Assembly (NCBI GenBank): GCA_003971905.1 | Contig: RSEE01000049.1 | Span: forward strand, 62,001-126,000 | DNA from: Moniliella sp. 'wahieum' | Taxonomy: Eukaryota > Basidiomycota > Moniliellomycetes > Moniliellales > Moniliellaceae | Direction: 5' to 3' | DNA length: 64,000 nucleotides | Shown: positions 1-11,159 of the stretch, piece after piece | Position numbering within the stretch: position 1 is the first letter of the stretch | Layout: the number at the start of each line of letters is the position of its first letter | The notes under the pieces: generated by a model | The model's input: only the letters and a program-made list of their open reading frames with translations | What the model was told of the DNA's origin: nothing | Databases searched by the model: none | Program-made: the position numbers and the translations under genes

Positions 1-1020
1 GGTGTCGTCCGCCTCTTCTCTCCTCTCCTCATGGATGCTCTCGCATCTGTATGGCTCCGAGCGAGAGAGAACTATGCGGATACGGATCGGAATACAACTT
101 CCGTATACTAAGACATGCTCGCAAACTCCCCCGTTTTCCACGCTGTTGAATCCAACCCAACGCCTCTTACCAGATAGGGGGGATGGAGGGGACACTTAAC
201 TTCGCAACGTTCCAAGAGAAGAGGCGAAGAGGAAAGATGCCGCAGAGGGTATATGCACGGTCGGTAGTACCAGTGCGGTGCGGGGAAGGGCAATCATGAA
301 TCGGTGGAGATGCACCCTGTAGCGGTATTCGAAGGGAATGGTGCTGACAGTGTCCTCCAGATACCAGAGAGAGAGGTGACAGTAAGCCACAACCCGCTTG
401 TAGCACACACCACAGTGGGCAGGAAGGAGGCGGCGCGCTGGGCAGTGGCGGAGCGAGAGGTACAAGTGGTAGATATGGGGGCAGCGAAGCGGTGTTGTGA
501 TACGGGCACTGAAGGATGTAGAGGCTGGCCCACGCGTAGTAAAAGGTGAGAAAAGAGAGCAAATTGTGAGCGTTTCTGGTGGTTTGATAGGTGGAGCATG
601 ATGTAGATTTTGAAGTGAGGGAATCAGAATTGGACCCAAGCCTGAGGGCATCATCCTAGCTTAATGTCTACCCTCGTCGCGAGCAGGCGCCCTCTGTCCA
701 TCGCGCTGCTACATCCGAATTCGTCCTGGCTGCTACCGTCCATGGTTGGATGGGTTAACGTTTATAGAATCACGCCGTTTGGTAGGACAGTTACGTTGTT
801 CCATGAATTTAGGGCAACAGATAGAGAGGTAAAAAGGTGTAACTGTTGGGCGTTGCGTCGACATGACGAGAACGTAAACGTGAAGTACACCAGAACTAGG
901 GTGGACACGAAGTATAATCAGCAAGGTTGCCAATGATATACGGGAGTCGGATGACAGCCGGGGAAGGATGGGGAAATGACAGGGGGAGGGGGGGGGGGGG
1001 GGGGGGGAGGGGAGGGGTTA
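1..1020. other. Intergenic, no gene recognised
   Basis: Several overlapping short open frames exist on both strands, but none shows a domain, a plausible promoter or a consistent composition. The right end is purine-rich and carries the G run at 988-1007. This is the 3' flank of the minus-strand sugar transporter that ends at 1021. Confidence 0.5.
988..1007. repeat. Uninterrupted 20-bp G run
   Basis: Twenty consecutive G, flanked by further short G runs from 982 to 1017, lie directly after the stop codon of the transporter gene (C-rich in its transcript). It could form a G-quadruplex on the plus strand. Its exact length is unlikely to be reliable, given the homopolymer problems seen in the genes. 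Confidence 0.8.
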
Positions 1021-2896
1021 TCAAGCAGCCGCGGTCTGGGTCTTGGTGCCAGGCAGCTTGGCCGCAATCCCCTCGGCATCCTTCTCGTCCGGCGAAGGGC
1101 TGTGGTCAGCACCGTCATGCCATTCGCCCGCCTTGCCAGCAGGAGAGGATTCATCTTCCACCACGCCTCCGACCAGGTTGGCAGCCGCGGCCTGCTTCTC
1201 AATCTCGCCCTTGATGTCGTCGCGGGACGCCATGCCTGTCGGGACCCAAGAACGGGAGGTCCAGGCACGACAGTTGGGGTCGCAGTACATCTCGTTGACC
1301 TGTTCCAGATTGAGGTCCTTGGTTTCGTACACAAAGAAGAAAGCGATGACCGCGTTGGCAAGGTTGCACCCGGCAAAGACGTAACCGTAGGCGAAGCCAA
1401 TGTCGGCCGTGATGGGGGTGGTGAACAAGGCCAGAAGGAAGTTCCAGATCCAGTTGGACAGGGTAGCAAGCGCAGCTTGGCGAGCGCGGGTGCGCGAGCT
1501 GAACACCTCGCCCGTGAACAGCCAAATACCCGGAGCCCAGGTACTGGCGTAGCCAAGGATGAAGAAGCAGCCCGAGCAAATCATCAACTTGCCAATGCCC
1601 TTCGACAATTGGGGGTCACCCAGCTTCTTGATGTGAGTTTCAGGGTTGGCCTTGTTGCCACCGACACCGGCACTAGCAACACAATGAGCCAGGCGCTGCA
1701 CCAGACACCACCCCAGATAAGCGGCAGACGACGGCCGATGGCCTCCAACATCCAAAGACCAAGGAGGGTGCAGACAAGTTGACCGCGCCAAATGATCTGG
1801 GTGACAAAGGGATCGTGATACCAACAGGCGTCATGATCTGGGTACCGAAATAGAAGAAGTAGTTGGCACCAGTCAATTGCTGGCCCATTTGCAGCACGAT
1901 GCCCAAAAGAGTACGGTAGAGCGTCTTGTTCTCGGTGGAAGACCTCGGTCCAAGTGACAGTGTTCGAGCGCTCCTCTTGCGCAGCGGCAATGATTTCGAA
2001 GTACTCGGCCTCGACATACGGGTCCTTGTCGGCGACAGTCTTTCCGCGCACGCGGGCCACAGCCTCGCGCGCTTCTTCGTACCTCTCATGCATCGCAAGC
2101 CAACGAGGCGACTCGGGGCAGAATTGAATGGTGACAGCGAGGAAGGCGGCAAAGAACATACCCAGCCCAACCGGGACACGCCACTGAGTTGCCTCCGACG
2201 AGTGGTGAAACGTGGGGGCCAGGTGTCACCGTAGATTTCTTTCCAGTGGCAACTGCCGGCACAACGAGAGGCAATGCCGAAGCAGTAGGCAATCAGGATA
2301 CCGGCAGTGATAGCCCACTGGTACGTAGCCACCAGGGTGCCGCGCAGTTGACGAGGGATGGTTTCAGCCTGGTACACGGGGACAGCGCATGACAAGGCGC
2401 CAATGCCCAAGCCAGTAATGAGACGGCCAATGGCAAATTCAACCCAACTCGTGAACGAGCAGAGTTGAATGATGACACCGATGAAGAAGACGCAAACCTC
2501 GTACTGCATAGCACGGCGACGGCCGAAAAAGTCGGCCAAGTAAGCGCCGGCCAACGCACCAAACATGGTACCGATTGACATGAAGGAGACAATGAGACCG
2601 TCAATCCAGGGGTTAAGTACCTTGCACATGGCAGCACCTCACAGATGTTGCCGTGCAGCTCTGGGTTGGACTTCTCTACCGTGGCAAAGCGGATCAAGAA
2701 GTCCTTGGTTTGAGTGATACCCGAGATCTATAGCAGGCACCTTCAGGGTTAGCAACAGAGGACCAAGCAGAAAGGGGGGGGCGGTAGCACGCACCTGGCC
2801 CGTGTCGTAGCCGAAGAGGAAGCCGCCCATGCTGCTGACGAGGCCGACCATGATGGCTTGGTAGCCGATCGGCGTATTACGGACAGTGAAGCCCAT
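1021..2896 (-). CDS. Hexose/sugar transporter, MFS sugar porter family (HXT-like)
   Basis: A plasma-membrane sugar permease of the 12-TM sugar porter family. The start at 2896 is followed by MGFTVRNTPIGYQ and the TM1 motif GGFLFGYDTGQ. An intron (2728-2794, 67 nt, gtgcgt...tatag) interrupts the gene just after it. Family signatures follow in order: GRRRAMQYE, PRQLRGTLVATYQ, PESPRWLAMHERYEEA, QQLTGANYFFYFGTQI and, late, EVFSSRTRAR and FVYETKDLNLEQVNEMY. The tail is hydrophilic and ends at 1021. The segments lie in different frames (shifts near 2260, 1900, 1830 and 1670), most simply explained by single-base indels in the assembly. A short GT-AG segment near 2620-2640 is treated as a finding. 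Family assignment is sure; the exact sugar is not. Confidence 0.9.
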
Positions 2897-4600
2897 GGTG
2901 CCGGGAGAGTTAGCAGAGGAAAGTGGAGGTGCGAGGGTGGAGGTGGTAGTGGTGTTGGGGGGGAAGGGGTGATAGGGAGACAAGGTGAACGTAGGCCGAA
3001 CAGATGGGGCGGGAGGCTTAAATAGGCGGGAGGAAGGGGTGGGCGGCGGCGGCGTGCCTGAGGCTGCAGGCGCAGGCTTGCAAGGATCGCAGGCGCCAGG
3101 CTAGCGTCCGGCCTGAGCGCCTGAACGTCCGGCCTGAGCGCGGCCTCGCGACGCGGGCGATGCAATCCGCGGGAAGAAGGGCCAGCGGTGCATAGCAGAC
3201 ACACCGGCAGGACAGCAGTGTTGGGCACGCGGACCTCGCACGTCGGGACAGTGGGAGGCAGTTGGCGCCGTGGGCCGCCGGCGTGTGCTCAGGTGCGCTC
3301 AGAGCGCTCAGAGCGCTCTGGTGCGCCTGCATAAGCGGCTGCATCTGCTGCATCTGCCTGCATCTGCCTGCACCTGCCAGGCGAGGGTGTGCGACATGCC
3401 CCGTGGGGAGCATGCGGCGCCTGGGCAGTGTCCGCGCGCCAACCCCACACTCCCCGGGCGGCGGTGACCGGTTGGGCCCCCCGCCGCGACAAGAGCGGCG
3501 AGCTGCTGGATGCGCCGGCGCAGCGGCAAGCCCGATCGCATGCCCCGCTGGGCACGGCGCCTGTGTGCGCAGCTAGCTGCAACATGCGCCCGGGTGGTGC
3601 GTGGGGCATGCGTGATGCCCCCGCCCGTTGTCGCGCCGCGAGCAAGCGCGGCCCTGTGCGGGATGCCGCCCGCCGCGGCGGCGATATCGGCCCGCATGCG
3701 GGCAGTGTGTCTGCAACAACGAGGGCGGTGAGGCTGCCATGGGTGAGCTTCGATCATCGACCACTGGTTCTCTTTGCGCTCCATATTGAGTAACCGAGTC
3801 CGCAGTACACCAGAGCGCCTCGCCTCGGAGCGCCTGGCCAGGCATGGCCGCGGCAAGTAAGTACGATGGGAGCGCGACTAAGTGGCATCGGCGGCAGGAA
3901 CCAGCCCGGAGCCGCAGGTACGCTGGCATACTGCATACCTCCCAGGGCCTGCTGGCTTGTGTGCGATCAGAGTGTGGCGCCGTGGCTCAGTGCGCTCAGT
4001 ACGCTGTGTGGGTGCATGACGCGTGGCGCGTGACAGCCGGGGGGCAGCGTGCTCGCGCATGGGACCGCTTTGTTCCTATGCCAGACATGTGCATGTGGTG
4101 CAGGCAGCCGCAGACACAGTGGCAAGCGCCTGCGCTCAGCCACCCAGCCACGTACTTTGCCCACCGCACCCTCCTCAGACACGCAGACCACATCAGGAGC
4201 ACCGGCAGAACACCGCACGGCGGGGTTGTGCCTCTCGGATCCCAACAGCCGCCGCACTACGCCACCCAGCCTGCATCCCCCACAACCGCTTCACCAACAC
4301 ATCCGGCGTCGAGGCCGAAACAGCCCCTCCCCCCCGTGATCGGTGACCCCCCCCCCCCCCCCCCAAAGCCGCAAACGTGGCGTGCAACGGCGGCTGTAGC
4401 AGACTGGTCTGGCATGGATGGCATGGAGCAACCACGATGAGCGGCACGCCTCCGGCTGCAGAGTGTGCTCAGCTGGGCCCTCAGCCTGAGGCCTGAGGAC
4501 TTGCGGCCCGAAAGCGCACGAGGGCGTGTTAGCCTCAGGATCCAGGTTGCTACAAGGGCTGGTCTGCCCAGTGTTCTGCACGTGCCTACGTTCGACATTC
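2897..4600. other. GC-rich intergenic stretch
   Basis: Upstream of the transporter the DNA is very GC-rich and iterative. It contains GCGCTCAGA repeats near 3295-3320, CTGCATCTGC repeats near 3340-3380 and recurring CCTGAGCGC / GGCCTGAG words. An 18-bp C run lies at 4347-4364. Open frames are frequent on both strands only because stop codons are rare at this composition; none has a recognisable domain. Confidence 0.5.
3017..3024 (-). promoter_or_regulatory. TATA-like box of the sugar transporter
   Basis: TATTTAAG on the minus strand, about 120 nt upstream of the start at 2896, with a CT-rich stretch between. Position and leader match the other TATA-driven genes here. Confidence 0.45.
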
Positions 4601-4610
4601 AACGTCCAAT

Positions 4611-4767
4611 GTCGGCCCGCTACTACCACAGAACGTGAGCACTGAACGTCGTATTGGACTAAGAAGCTTTTGCGACTGCTCGTCCAGAAGACTGGTGCGA
4701 GCTCGGAAGGAATGAAAGCTGACTCACGTGACTCAGGGTCCGCGCGTCCTAGGACGGATGTCAACAT
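4611..4767 (+). repeat. Direct repeat, copy 1 (~155 bp)
   Basis: This segment recurs at 5406-5560 in the same orientation at roughly 90% identity, with a few indels. Both copies run from GTCGGC(C/T)CGCTACTACC to GGACGGATGTCAACA. They carry matching words such as GTGAGCACTGAACGTCGTAT and CTCACGTGACTCAGGGTCCG. No coding capacity is evident. Confidence 0.85.
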
Positions 4768-4840
4768 CCAACGTACTTCGGCGTCTTCAACCTCCAACGT
4801 CAATGTTTTCAACGCCCAAGCGACGTTGAGATCTAGATGC

Positions 4841-4872
4841 GTTGCTCACTAGTCACTAGTCACTAGTCACTT
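4841..4872. repeat. ACTAGTC microsatellite-like cluster
   Basis: Three or more tandem copies of CACTAGT (each containing the palindrome ACTAGT). Related clusters occur at about 8620-8670. Confidence 0.8.
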
Positions 4873-5405
4873 GGTAGTAAAATCCCCTAAAAATCCGGCC
4901 CACCTTGGACTCTTGCCTCCCGTTTTGTGGGAAAACATTTGGTCATGCGATTCGCCTTGCTGCTTAATTAGCTCAATTTGACTGCTTATAGCGCTTATGC
5001 CACCGCTTCTCCACACTCGCTCTCCGCAGTACTCGGTCGCCCTCGGCTCAGTCACTAGTCAGGCCTCAGGATAAACTACAGCTGTGTGGCCTAACAGGCT
5101 GAACCCCAAAGCAGTAGGAGACTAGTCACCATCTGACGTCTCATGTCAATAACTGTTTCAGGTCCTATGGCAAGTTTCGGGCCTCCCCGTCCCAACCGCG
5201 AAAACCTGTGTCGAGTGCGGCTAATATGCCACCGACGACAACGAGGTCTAAGACCCCAGGCTAGCTGGAGCGTCACATGTCACATGGCACAGGCCTCACG
5301 GTGCCAATCCATTGCAAGTGCGCCCACAATCTGCCGTGGGAGACCTCTATACCCGGTGACCGGTTGGTTGACCACGGCAAAAAATACACATTTTGGAGCA
5401 TGCAC

Positions 5406-5560
5406 GTCGGCTCGCTACTACCACAGAATGTGAGCACTGAACGTCGTATGGGACTAAGAAGCTCTGCGACTGACTCGTCCAGAAGACTGGTGCGAGCTCG
5501 AAGGAATGAATCTGACTCACGTGACTCAGGGTCCGCGCGGTCCTAGGACGGATGTCAACA
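5406..5560 (+). repeat. Direct repeat, copy 2 (~155 bp)
   Basis: Second copy of the element at 4611-4767, separated from it by about 640 bp of unrelated sequence. The flanks show no obvious target-site duplication or terminal inverted repeats, so a segmental duplication is as likely as an inserted element. Confidence 0.85.
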
Positions 5561-7560
5561 TGCACGTGATACCGGTGATATATGATGCCGCGGTGACATT
5601 GTGACAAAACGCGTTGCGACGCGTTGAACCGTGAATCGTTAAACGGGAAGGCCTAAGGCTAAGGATTGAACTCTGCCTCCGCTTCTTGTTTGTGGCTGAC
5701 GTGCGCATAGGGCAGTGGGCTGGAGGCCCCTCGTAGGCCTAGCCTTAGGACTTAGGTACTAAGTGCGCACCCAAGGGACGTGTGTTGGCCAAAGGCTGAG
5801 CGGCTGAACGCGCGCTGAGGGCTGGGCTCCCAACATCAGCGACACTTGAAGCTTGACTTCCGTGGCGGCGGTGACCGGTGAACGGTGAAAATTGAAGTGG
5901 TGCCAATGTATCGAGCTCAACGTCAACACATACCCCGATGGCAGATCTCAGATCATCGATCATCGATCATTTTCATGCACCTCACCGACCATCTCAATCA
6001 CCATGCCTCCATACTCACGCAATGCCACGCACCGATCACCGGACGGATCACACACCAATCACCGGATGGGTCACACACTGGGTGCTGTAGAACAGCGATG
6101 CAGGCCATACCAAACCCCACAAAACATTCCCATTGCATGATGTGGACACCCCGAGTAGTACTAGTACTAGTATAGCGGTGCGCACCTGCTTTGCCCCAAA
6201 CAAGAACCCAGCAATCGCACTTTCCTTGCCAATCCGTTCACGGCCTGAGCGCCTGAGCGCTGAGCGTCTGAGCAAGATCAGGAGGCACTGACCTCAAGTA
6301 CCGCATTGGGCCTGAAGCTCAGACCCTGAAGCCTTAGCTGAGCTCAGCGCTGCGCAGGCTGAAGCTTGAAGCTTGCAGTGACTGCTGAGACGCTGAGGTC
6401 TGGGCTCGGGCGTACCTAACAGGTACAACGGATGTACCGTGGTCTACGTCAGAACAATTCTGTTCCTCGCACTCTCCATCCGACATGCGTCATGCATCAT
6501 GATCCTGTACTAAAAGCGCGGCCGTGTGTGGGGCTTGGGGGCAAACAAGGGGGGTACCTTGGGGAACTGAGCGGGGGGACCTACTGAGGAAACTTGTGCG
6601 GGCGCCCCGTTCCGCCTCTGTTCCGCACCTTCCTTTTTGCCCTCCGGCTGCCTTCGCCTGGTTGCATCCACACCACCTCATCCCCGGCCTTGCTCGCCTG
6701 CCACTGCCCCAAGACTCCATTGGGGCATCTGGGCTCAGTGGGGCCCCCTTGATTTTACGTTTAAACGTTTAACGTGTTAACCCTCTCCATAACGTGTAAC
6801 AAGCAAGATGGGCCCATTTCTTCAACCGTGCCTGGAGCCCTGATTGATGGGAGAGTGGGATCAATTCGATCAATGATGCTGTGAGATGATCGATGATCGA
6901 TGTCAGATAGATATTAGATCCACGGATGGCCAATGTCAATGGTCGAAGCGCCAAGCGCCAAGCTTCAAGAGCGAAGCTTAAGCATCCGTGTTGCCCACTC
7001 GACATCGATCACATGTATCCGTACTCGTGCTTCAGACGCCTGGCGAGCCACCAAACGGATTCTGCGTAACCGCATAACCGGGGCATAACCGGGCTAAGCG
7101 CATGGCCGCATAACCGGTAACAACCGACGGGGCGGACGTAGCCCACATAACTGGTAACTGAAACATTGCACCCGCTGACCGGCCTAAGGCCTAACGGCTT
7201 ATTAACGGCCTAACCGGCTAACCAGTACTCGGCTCTCTCTGTCCCTTTATTGTTGGTTGTTTTGCGCAAGATGGGCACTCGAACTTGAAGCTTGAAGCCA
7301 TTCGACGAATCTTCATCATGAGATTGCGATCAGGTTCATTGCCGAGTATACCGCGTACACCGTTGCAACCTGCTGTCACGGGGCGATGCGCAGCACAGCC
7401 ACGGAAATATTTCCGTTGGCGCCGCCGCTGCTTATCGTTCGCTCTGGCTTCTAATCAGTTCGATCGCCGATGTTCCGCGCGTGCAGATCGGCGGGAGCCA
7501 TCAGCCGCTGGTCTCCAACAGACCACAGTCAGGCCGCTTGCCTATTGACGACTTGCGGGC
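5561..7560. other. Intergenic, palindromic words and CCGGTTA-type iterations
   Basis: No gene recognised. It holds GATCATCGATC clusters (5950-5970, 6886-6902), a degenerate 24-25 bp repeat ending in GGATCACACACC or GGGTCACACAC (about 6030-6080), AAGCTTGAAGCTTG (6361-6376, 7283-7300) and an iterated TAACCGG region (7060-7225). Confidence 0.5.
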
Positions 7561-7572
7561 CTTTGCCTGCCT

Positions 7573-7581
7573 ATATAAAGA
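7573..7581 (+). promoter_or_regulatory. TATA-like box without a recognised gene
   Basis: TATATAAAG followed by a potential start at 7599 that opens only 24 codons, while an adjacent frame from 7603 opens 92 codons. Neither peptide is recognisable. It may drive a non-coding transcript that covers the hairpins at 7719-7827, or be fortuitous. Confidence 0.25.
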
Positions 7582-7718
7582 CCCGCTCTGTACTAAGAAT
7601 GCATGGAGGCAAGCGACCAATCGTCTTGTCCTGCGTCCACCCTCAGCGCCGCCTTCTCCAGGACTCAGCTTAGGAACGCTATCGCTAGGAAGGCAGAGGG
7701 GAGGACGCCTCTTGGGTA

Positions 7719-7827
7719 CGAAGCTCGTGCTTCGGGCCTACGACTGTCCCCTTGCCTGACGAGCCAGAGGGCAGGCTCCCCTTTGTGGCCCCGTCGGGCG
7801 AGGTTGTCATCGCCCGGGAGGCCACAA
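7719..7827. other. Group of three hairpin-forming sequences
   Basis: A perfect 6-bp stem (CGAAGC/GCTTCG, loop TCGT) lies at 7719-7734. A 5-bp stem GCCTG/CAGGC lies at about 7754-7777. A longer two-part stem lies at 7793-7827: TTGTGGCC pairs with GGCCACAA and CGGGCGA with TCGCCCG. The group sits about 140 bp downstream of a TATA-like box. Function unknown; it could be structured RNA or part of a degraded repeat. Confidence 0.5.
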
Positions 7828-7859
7828 CCTTACACCTGCCGAGATATGTCTTCCTCTGT

Positions 7860-10800
7860 TGTATATATAACCTCACTTTGAGGACTTAATTGCATCCCGC
7901 GAGGTGACACATGTGTGTGCATAATGTGCATGTGATATGAGGGGCCACAGGCAGTACCAAAGAAGAGAAGATATCCTGAAGTACCTGGAGCATTTGAAGT
8001 TGCGCGTGAGCGAGACCCGTGACGCGTGACCCGTCAATGAACGTCGCCCAGGCCCATTGCGAGTATACGCCCCAGTGCCCCCCTGGCTCACGCATAGGGA
8101 TTCATATTCCTAGCGAAGGGGGCAATAGAAGCTGTGTGAATATGGAGCTTGAAAAATGGCCGTAGTGCTCAAGCTTCCAAGTATCGACCTTCAGGCGGGT
8201 CAGGAGGTCTCAGGGATTCAAGCTCCATTAAGCTTCAGGGCAGCAGAGTGTCGTTAGAGCTTTAGACCTTCAACAACAGCAGACTTCAAGCTTCAGACCT
8301 TCAGAGCTAACCTCAGACCTCAGCGCCCTAGTACAAGCAACACGTTCTAAACCATTTGTCGCGTGGGCCAAGACCGCCATGGACCAACCAAAAAGCAAAC
8401 GGGAAGAAACGAGTAGGTACTAGTAAGACGAAAAAGCTACGCGTAACTAGGTATGACACTGTGGTGTTTGACGTGCGGCGCAAGTGGGATGTTCGTTGCG
8501 CACTAGGCACTAGGCATTAGGCGTGGCCGCGCCGAAAACAAGTCCGAGCCGAAACAGAGATGCGGGAGGGTCTTCGGAACATGTCACTCGCTCGTCACTG
8601 GCTCTACCTCCGCGGTAGTGACTCGTGACTAATAGTGACTAGTGACTAGCGCCTACGAGTGAGTAGTGACTCCCGGCCCGACTGGATGTGACAGCTGTGC
8701 TCCTTGTTGCAAAATCCAAGGCAGGCGGCTACAGGCAGCGTGTCATTGCATGACACAGCGACAAATATAGCGGCCAGAGGAACTAATAACGAGGGCCTCG
8801 CCTGCGTCACTTACACCAGAGTCAACAGGCTCTGCAGCTGAGAGTACTCGATTACTGGGTAGTAGTACACTGACATGCAACATGTGATACCTCAGCCTGC
8901 GCGCTCTGACTGGCTCGCCCCAGGTCCCACAGGCTACCCCAGGCACCTGCATGTGCGCGCGGGTGTGGGAGGGGAAAAAAAGACGGGCGGCTATACAAAC
9001 TCCCCCATCATGTTGGCTGGGGCGTACCGGATCGGAAATATATGGGATGGTGCGAGTGTAACATATTCGATCATCACGACGTCAACGTTCAACGTTCACA
9101 CGTCGCGTTCAACATCAGTAAAGCAAAACCACAGGGGGGGCATGAGAATAGGGATGGATTCCTAGGAACCATTATGCATTACAGTGTAGCCAAATGGTCA
9201 TTCCTACTCTTCTTGTACTAAATGTTGACTACTAGCACGTCTGGAGAATATTCCGTCTCTACGGGGTTAGTAGTTTCCAACATCGTTTCCTACCCCCACA
9301 GACCTCACATGTTCAGTGCTGGCTCATGCATCATGCATCATGATCTGCCAACTATCGCCACCGGCAACTACGGCATCTCTCGCGGCAGGAACAATGTACA
9401 TGTAACGTGCAGTCAGGTACCCCATCACGACCTCTTTCCAGTTTGGCACATCCCCGTGAGTAACATATACCACCTCAGGCCTCATCCCGGGGTTAGTAGC
9501 GTGGGGGGGGGGGGGGGCAAAGATGGGAAGAGGTCTCTCGATGATAATTAATGGGCAACGGGAAATGACCAGTAGACTAGCCATAGAGAGGTGAACGTTG
9601 AACGGATGAACACGGTGAGCGGGGCGAGCGTTCGGATCTCAGAGCGCTCAGAAGAGCCGAAGTGTATGAGAGTGGGCCCATACTATTTTCGACCTGTGTG
9701 CGTTACAGAGGTTTCGGGTGACGGCTCCGCAGACAAGACCCCAGGCCTCAATATTATTCAATCCAGTCGACAGAGTGAAATCATTTCTATTAGTAGCGCC
9801 GCGCCAGTGCTAGTGACGCGTGACGCGCCGCCGCATTCGGCTGGGCCGACCGCCCCCCAGTTTGGGTCTTGGCAGAATACTTCCCTGAAAGTTGTGGCAC
9901 GTGAGAAGCTATATATACCTGGGGTCTCCACACCCATGAGAAGCTGCATCGGCTGCTCAAGCAGACTAATGACGGATTGCGAGAAAATTCCGAGTATCAA
10001 CAGGGACGCCCTCCTATGATCTGTTCCTCTCTCTCTGTTGACCAGGGTGACAAGCAAGATGAGGACACTCCGCCACCAAAATTGCTAACAGAAGAAGTAG
10101 AACAGATGAAAAGACATATGGCTGATAGCAGAGTCATAGTATTACGTTGGAGAGAGGACTGTTGAACACACGTTGAACTTTGTGCTCGCTCTTATGTTCA
10201 CTAGCCACCGCACCTGCATCTAAATCCACTCCCACGCTACACCCAATTGAGAGGGAATCGAAAGGAGCCGACAATAGACGAACCTGTCCTACTCTTGCAA
10301 TGGCTTTCTGGCTTCCTAATTGGGTGGGCACACGAGCTGTGGAAGCAAACGCCGTACTGCGCCAAAGCCTGGTCGGGAACGTTTATTGTGTCCCTCTGCG
10401 CACAGTATTTTTGATGCAAATGCTATAGGAATCCTAGCACAGCAGTACATAAACCACAGCCCAAATGTCGTCCTTTCGTATCCCTTCTGCTAGTCCCCTC
10501 TGCTCTCCTAGTACAGTAGTACTCAGTTCCAAGTTCGGCACCACCACTGCCCCATCCTCCATCATCAGCACAAAACATAAAGAGCAACATTACGATATGC
10601 CTCTGGTCATTCCCAACAAGATCTTCTTCTCAGATGACGAGTCGGGGCAAACCCTTTTTTCGTTCACTTCTTTCCTTCATCTCTCTTAAAATGTCTTTGG
10701 ATACATAGTTACTGTGGGGACATGACGCTCGTAAGAGCTGTCTCCATCTTCTGATGCCCTGTATTACACATGTCACCGCGAGCGATGTCCAGCATGGGTC

Positions 10801-10975
10801 CAATGTCCACATTGGTCTTGTCGATGGCTATGTTGTGTTGTACATTTTTGTGTAGGCTTGTTTATATGATACAACGGCACCAAGACAGCGGGCAAGATGC
10901 TGGCGCATTGGAAGAAGGATTTGACTACTGAATCTCAATGGAAGTGGTTCCTCACTCGGATGTCTACTACGTTCA
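7860..10975. other. Intergenic, AT-richer, no gene recognised
   Basis: Composition drops towards AT from about 9 kb. It contains ACTAGT / GTGACT clusters (8590-8670), AACGTTCAACGTTC (about 9082), CATGCATCATGCATCATG (9327-9346) and a G run near 9504-9518. Open frames (for example 9591-10019 and 9977-10165) show no family motifs. Confidence 0.45.
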
Positions 10976-10979
10976 TCCG

Positions 10980-11159
10980 TGTCCACACGCGCTACTTCGG
11001 GTATGGGACCGGATGGCGAGCACCACAGGATCCTGATATCCTGGCGACCCCCCTGGTTCGCTAGCAGTGGTGGCGCTACGAAGTAACACTCGCAAGATCA
11101 ACGGGTCGGCTTAGGCGTAGCGTTTCCCTGTCCCACCCTTAAGCTCTACTGTCAATGAT
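10980..11159 (+). repeat. Dispersed repeat, copy A (~180 bp)
   Basis: It aligns with 34611-34800 at about 75-80% identity by eye. Shared blocks include TCCTGATATCCTGGCGA, CCCCCTGGTTC, ACGGGTCGG, CGTAGCGTTTCCC and CTTAAGCTCT. The two copies are 23.6 kb apart and in the same orientation. The family is unknown; the frames are broken and no terminal repeats are visible. Confidence 0.75.
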
